A stretch of 7,121 bases of DNA, from contig JAEUJG010000632.1 in assembly GCA_016794765.1 (NCBI GenBank), positions 1-7,121 of the forward strand, read 5' to 3'. The position numbers and the translations under genes are program-made. Each line of letters starts with the position of its first letter. Positions within the stretch are counted from its first letter, which is position 1. Below the pieces are notes generated by a model. It was not told where the DNA came from and searched no databases. It saw only the letters and a list, made by a program, of their open reading frames with translations. Shown here in pieces: positions 4,910 to 7,121 of the stretch. The stretch is from Spirochaetaceae bacterium (GTDB lineage: Bacteria; Spirochaetota; Spirochaetia; Treponematales; Rectinemataceae).

Positions 4910-6103
4910 ATGAAAGATTTGCGACACCTGTATTACTTCGAGAACCTGCTGCAAGAGGCCAACAACGACCTAGTCCGCCAGGCCCAGGCGGAGGGTCGCG
5001 TGGCCGTGGGCTCGGTCTGCGCCCTGATCCCCGAGGTTCTCCTCTCCCTGCCCGGCTGTTTCCCCGCGCGCCTGCGCGCGCCGCGGACGGGCTCCATGGA
5101 GATGGGCACCTACTACATGACGAGCCTCACCTGCGAGTGCTGCCGCGCCCTCCTCGAGCGCGCGCTGGAGGGCGGCTACTCCTTCCTCGATTGCCTCGTC
5201 GCGCCGGACGCCTGCGCGCAGATGAACCGCTGCGTCGAGAACATCGACCTCCTCAAGCTCTGCGACAAGGAGAAGTTCTTCGTCTCCTACGCGGACGTGC
5301 CGATGAAGTCGGACGAAACGGCGCTCCGGCACTATGTCAGGCAGATGCGCCTCCGGGTCCTGGAGCCCCTGCGCGATACCTTCGGGATCGACGTCTCCGA
5401 CGCGGCCCTGCGCAAGGCGGTGGAGTCGCACAACGAGACCTGCCGCCTCGTCACGGCGATCGGCGAGTACCGGAAGGAAGAGAGGCCCCGCATCACGGGC
5501 TACGAATTCCACGTGCTCTGCACGGCCACCTATTGCTGCCCCAAGGACCTCCTCCTCGACAAGCTCCGGGAGACGCTCGAGGAGCTCGCGACCCGCGAGC
5601 CCGACCCCAAGGGGAAGTACCGCGCGCGCGTGGTGATGGTCGGCTCCGAGATCGACAATCCGGAGCTCATCAAGATCACGGAGGAGGCGGGCGCCCTCGT
5701 GGTGGCGGACCGTTTCTGCTTCGGCTCCTTCCCCGGCCGGCAGGAGATCGTCCTCTCAGGCGACGAGGACGTCCTGACGCAGGTCTGCCGGCGATACCTC
5801 GCCTGGGGGCAGTGCCCGCGCTTCATGGACACCGCGAAGATCAACGAGCGGAAGGCCTACGTGGACGCCCTCGCGAAGGAGTTCCGGGCGGACGGCATCA
5901 TCTACGAGCAGATGAAGTTCTGCGACTACTGGGGCTACGAGCGCCCGGTGGCGAGCCACATCATGCGTGAGGAGTTCGGCTGGCCCGTCCTCTCGGTGGA
6001 CGTGCCCTACGTGGTCGGGTCGAACGCCCAGCTGCGCACGCGCGTGCAGGCCTTCGTCGAAAGCGTCGAGATAAAGAAGATCCAGGCGGAGGTCGCGCGA
6101 TGA
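4910..6103 (+). CDS. 2-hydroxyacyl-CoA dehydratase / benzoyl-CoA reductase superfamily subunit (HgdB/BcrC-like)
   Basis: This 397-residue protein has the superfamily pattern throughout. It includes 'CALIPEVLLSLPG' (37-49; compare C..VPEE...A.G), 'SLTCECCRALLERAL' (72-86), 'APDACAQMNRC' (98-108), 'VSYADVPMK' (125-133), a helical middle, 'VVMVGSEIDNPELIKI' (241-256), 'KFCDYWGYE' (336-344) and a C-terminal 'QLRTRVQAFVES' (374-385). C37, one or more of C75/C77/C78, and C338 are the likely iron-sulfur ligands by position. Members carry [4Fe-4S] or double-cubane [8Fe-9S] clusters and perform low-potential chemistry such as syn-dehydration of 2-hydroxyacyl-CoA or aromatic ring reduction. The specific substrate cannot be read from the sequence. 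It is unusually cysteine-rich, with 17 Cys including the CECC and YCC (208-210) groups. The gene starts 12 bases after the ATPase stop with a modest AAGG (4896-4899) and overlaps the next gene by four bases, so the two subunits are probably made together as one enzyme. Confidence 0.88.
   Translation: MKDLRHLYYFENLLQEANNDLVRQAQAEGRVAVGSVCALIPEVLLSLPGCFPARLRAPRTGSMEMGTYYMTSLTCECCRALLERALEGGYSFLDCLVAPDACAQMNRCVENIDLLKLCDKEKFFVSYADVPMKSDETALRHYVRQMRLRVLEPLRDTFGIDVSDAALRKAVESHNETCRLVTAIGEYRKEERPRITGYEFHVLCTATYCCPKDLLLDKLRETLEELATREPDPKGKYRARVVMVGSEIDNPELIKITEEAGALVVADRFCFGSFPGRQEIVLSGDEDVLTQVCRRYLAWGQCPRFMDTAKINERKAYVDALAKEFRADGIIYEQMKFCDYWGYERPVASHIMREEFGWPVLSVDVPYVVGSNAQLRTRVQAFVESVEIKKIQAEVAR
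6088..6103 (+). promoter_or_regulatory. Ribosome site and ATGA overlap coupling the two subunit genes
   Basis: GGAGG (6088-6092) lies seven bases before ATG 6100-6102, and the stop codon TGA of the upstream gene (6101-6103) overlaps it as ATGA. This arrangement points to translational coupling and near-equal production of the two subunits. It also fixes the start, since the next ATG at 6112 lies 19 bases from the site. Confidence 0.85.
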
Positions 6104-7121
6104 GCAAGGCGATGGGCAGCGAACGGATAGGAGAGGTCTTCAAGGGCGGGAAGACCCGCGCGCGCCGCGAGTGGCGCGGCTTCAGGGACACCTGGTACGA
6201 CTACACCCGCTGGCTCTTCATCTGGAAGACGATGACGGGCTTCATGATGAACCTGAACAACATCAAGGGCTTCTTCCGCTATCGCTGGATGGCCAACTAC
6301 CTCGCGGTGCCCGATTTCCTGGACCGCCACACCGAGGGCCTGCGCGGCCCGCAGCTGCGGATCGCCCACACCGAGTTCGACCTCATCGTGGAGCACATGT
6401 GCGACACGATGTCGACTCTTTTCAAGGCCGATCCCCTCATCGGCAAGGACAAGAAGCTCTCCGACAGCATCGTCGTCTTCGACGAGAACATGATGAGCCA
6501 GATCATGAACGGCTTCCCGAACCTGCACATGGTCTGCATCCAGATCCCGCCGATCTACACGAGCTCCACGATGACCCAAGAGGGCGTCATCCACTACATC
6601 GACGTCGCGCAGGAGCACGGCATCCCGGCGGACGTCTGCCCGATGCCCGCGGCCGAGCTCGGCGTGGCGATCGACGACGACTATCCCCACGTCGGCAAGT
6701 GCGCCGTCCAGTGCAACACCACCTGCGACGGCAGCATGATGGGCAACGGCGTGGAGGCGCGGCGCTACAAGATCCCGACCTTCCAGCTGGCGGTGCCGAT
6801 CCGCCACACCCAGGATTCGGTCCAGCAATACGCGGCCGAGGAGATCGGCAACGCGATCCGCTTCATCGAGGAGCAGACCGGCGAGAAGTTCGACTGGGAC
6901 AACTACTGGAAGTGCCTCGAGGTCTTCAACGACGAGACGAGGCAGATGCTCGAGTGGCTCGAGCTCAGCCGATCGCCCTACCCGCAGGTCATCGGCAACA
7001 ACGTGGCCCTCTACCGCGACGCCACCTACCAGGTCGCGGGCGGCCGCGACGCGCGCTTCCTGGACGCGGACAAGGAGATCACGCGGCTCGCGATGGAGGG
7101 CTACGAAACCAAGACCCTCTG
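6100..7121 (+). CDS. Second 2-hydroxyacyl-CoA dehydratase superfamily subunit, partial at 3' end
   Basis: The frame is open from ATG 6100 to the window end (340 complete codons, no stop), so the C-terminus is missing. The N-terminal part (about 20-65) is rich in aromatic and basic residues. The segment 'AQEHGIPADVCPMPAAELG' (170-188), followed by 'GKCAVQCNTTCDGSMMG' (199-215), gives a cysteine cluster at C180, C201, C205 and C209. C101 and C146 are further candidates. The downstream helical part, 'EEIGNAIRFIEEQTGEKFDW' (247-266) then 'YWKCLEVFNDE' (269-279), matches the superfamily's 'E.L..LI.FLEE.TG...D...L......N' region. The protein is clearly different from the upstream subunit, so the pair looks like a heterodimer, as in dehydratases and class I benzoyl-CoA reductases. 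The C-terminal 'KFCD'-type cysteine would lie past the window. An activator gene, or further subunits, could follow. Confidence 0.8.
   Translation, partial: MSKAMGSERIGEVFKGGKTRARREWRGFRDTWYDYTRWLFIWKTMTGFMMNLNNIKGFFRYRWMANYLAVPDFLDRHTEGLRGPQLRIAHTEFDLIVEHMCDTMSTLFKADPLIGKDKKLSDSIVVFDENMMSQIMNGFPNLHMVCIQIPPIYTSSTMTQEGVIHYIDVAQEHGIPADVCPMPAAELGVAIDDDYPHVGKCAVQCNTTCDGSMMGNGVEARRYKIPTFQLAVPIRHTQDSVQQYAAEEIGNAIRFIEEQTGEKFDWDNYWKCLEVFNDETRQMLEWLELSRSPYPQVIGNNVALYRDATYQVAGGRDARFLDADKEITRLAMEGYETKTL

Noticed and set aside
4045..5970. Long plus-strand open frame (641 codons) overlapping the ATPase and first dehydratase subunit in another frame
   Set aside because: Its product is almost entirely Arg, Gly, Pro and Ala with no family resemblance, and it runs through two well-supported genes. 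It is a frame shadow typical of GC-rich DNA.
1..7121. CRISPR arrays, rRNA genes or other large repeats
   Set aside because: No regularly spaced direct repeats or ribosomal RNA segments were seen. The only notable direct repeat is the 16-base word shared by two PAS domains of the kinase.

Overview
The window is GC-rich and Gram-negative in character. It carries a lipobox lipoprotein, a soluble multi-PAS histidine kinase, and the start of an operon for oxygen-sensitive iron-sulfur enzymes. The source is most likely an anaerobic bacterium. The kinase layout (receiver domain first, then PAS repeats, then a HisKA_2-type core with an H-box ending in NNMNTI) recalls proteins common in Spirochaetota. 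That placement is an inference from remembered family style and was not tested.

Layout. Bases 1-398 contain no intact gene. They hold a long hairpin, a decayed N-terminal fragment of an IS21-type transposase-like helix-turn-helix protein, two palindromes, two candidate promoters and a leader that may fold over the ribosome site. Bases 399-3044 (+) encode an 881-residue receiver-PAS4-HisKA_2-HATPase kinase. Bases 3132-3668 (-) encode a META/HslJ-like lipoprotein, convergent with the kinase. Bases 3669-4105 form a 437-base intergenic region with an isolated intrinsic terminator and a strong sigma-70-type promoter. From 4106 to the window end, three tightly packed (+) genes form an operon: a CooC-family P-loop ATPase and two different subunits of the 2-hydroxyacyl-CoA dehydratase / benzoyl-CoA reductase / double-cubane superfamily. 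The second subunit runs off the window end.

How the genes may work together. The superfamily normally depends on an ASKHA-type activator ATPase (HgdC/BadF/YjiL class) that drives electrons into the iron-sulfur component. No such activator is present here. A deviant-Walker-A ATPase with the CooC-type CXC motif occupies the first position of the operon instead. It could be a nickel or metallocluster maturation factor for the two subunits, or a NifH-like reductase replacing the usual activator. This pairing is the most interesting signal in the window. The kinase and lipoprotein have no visible functional link to the operon.
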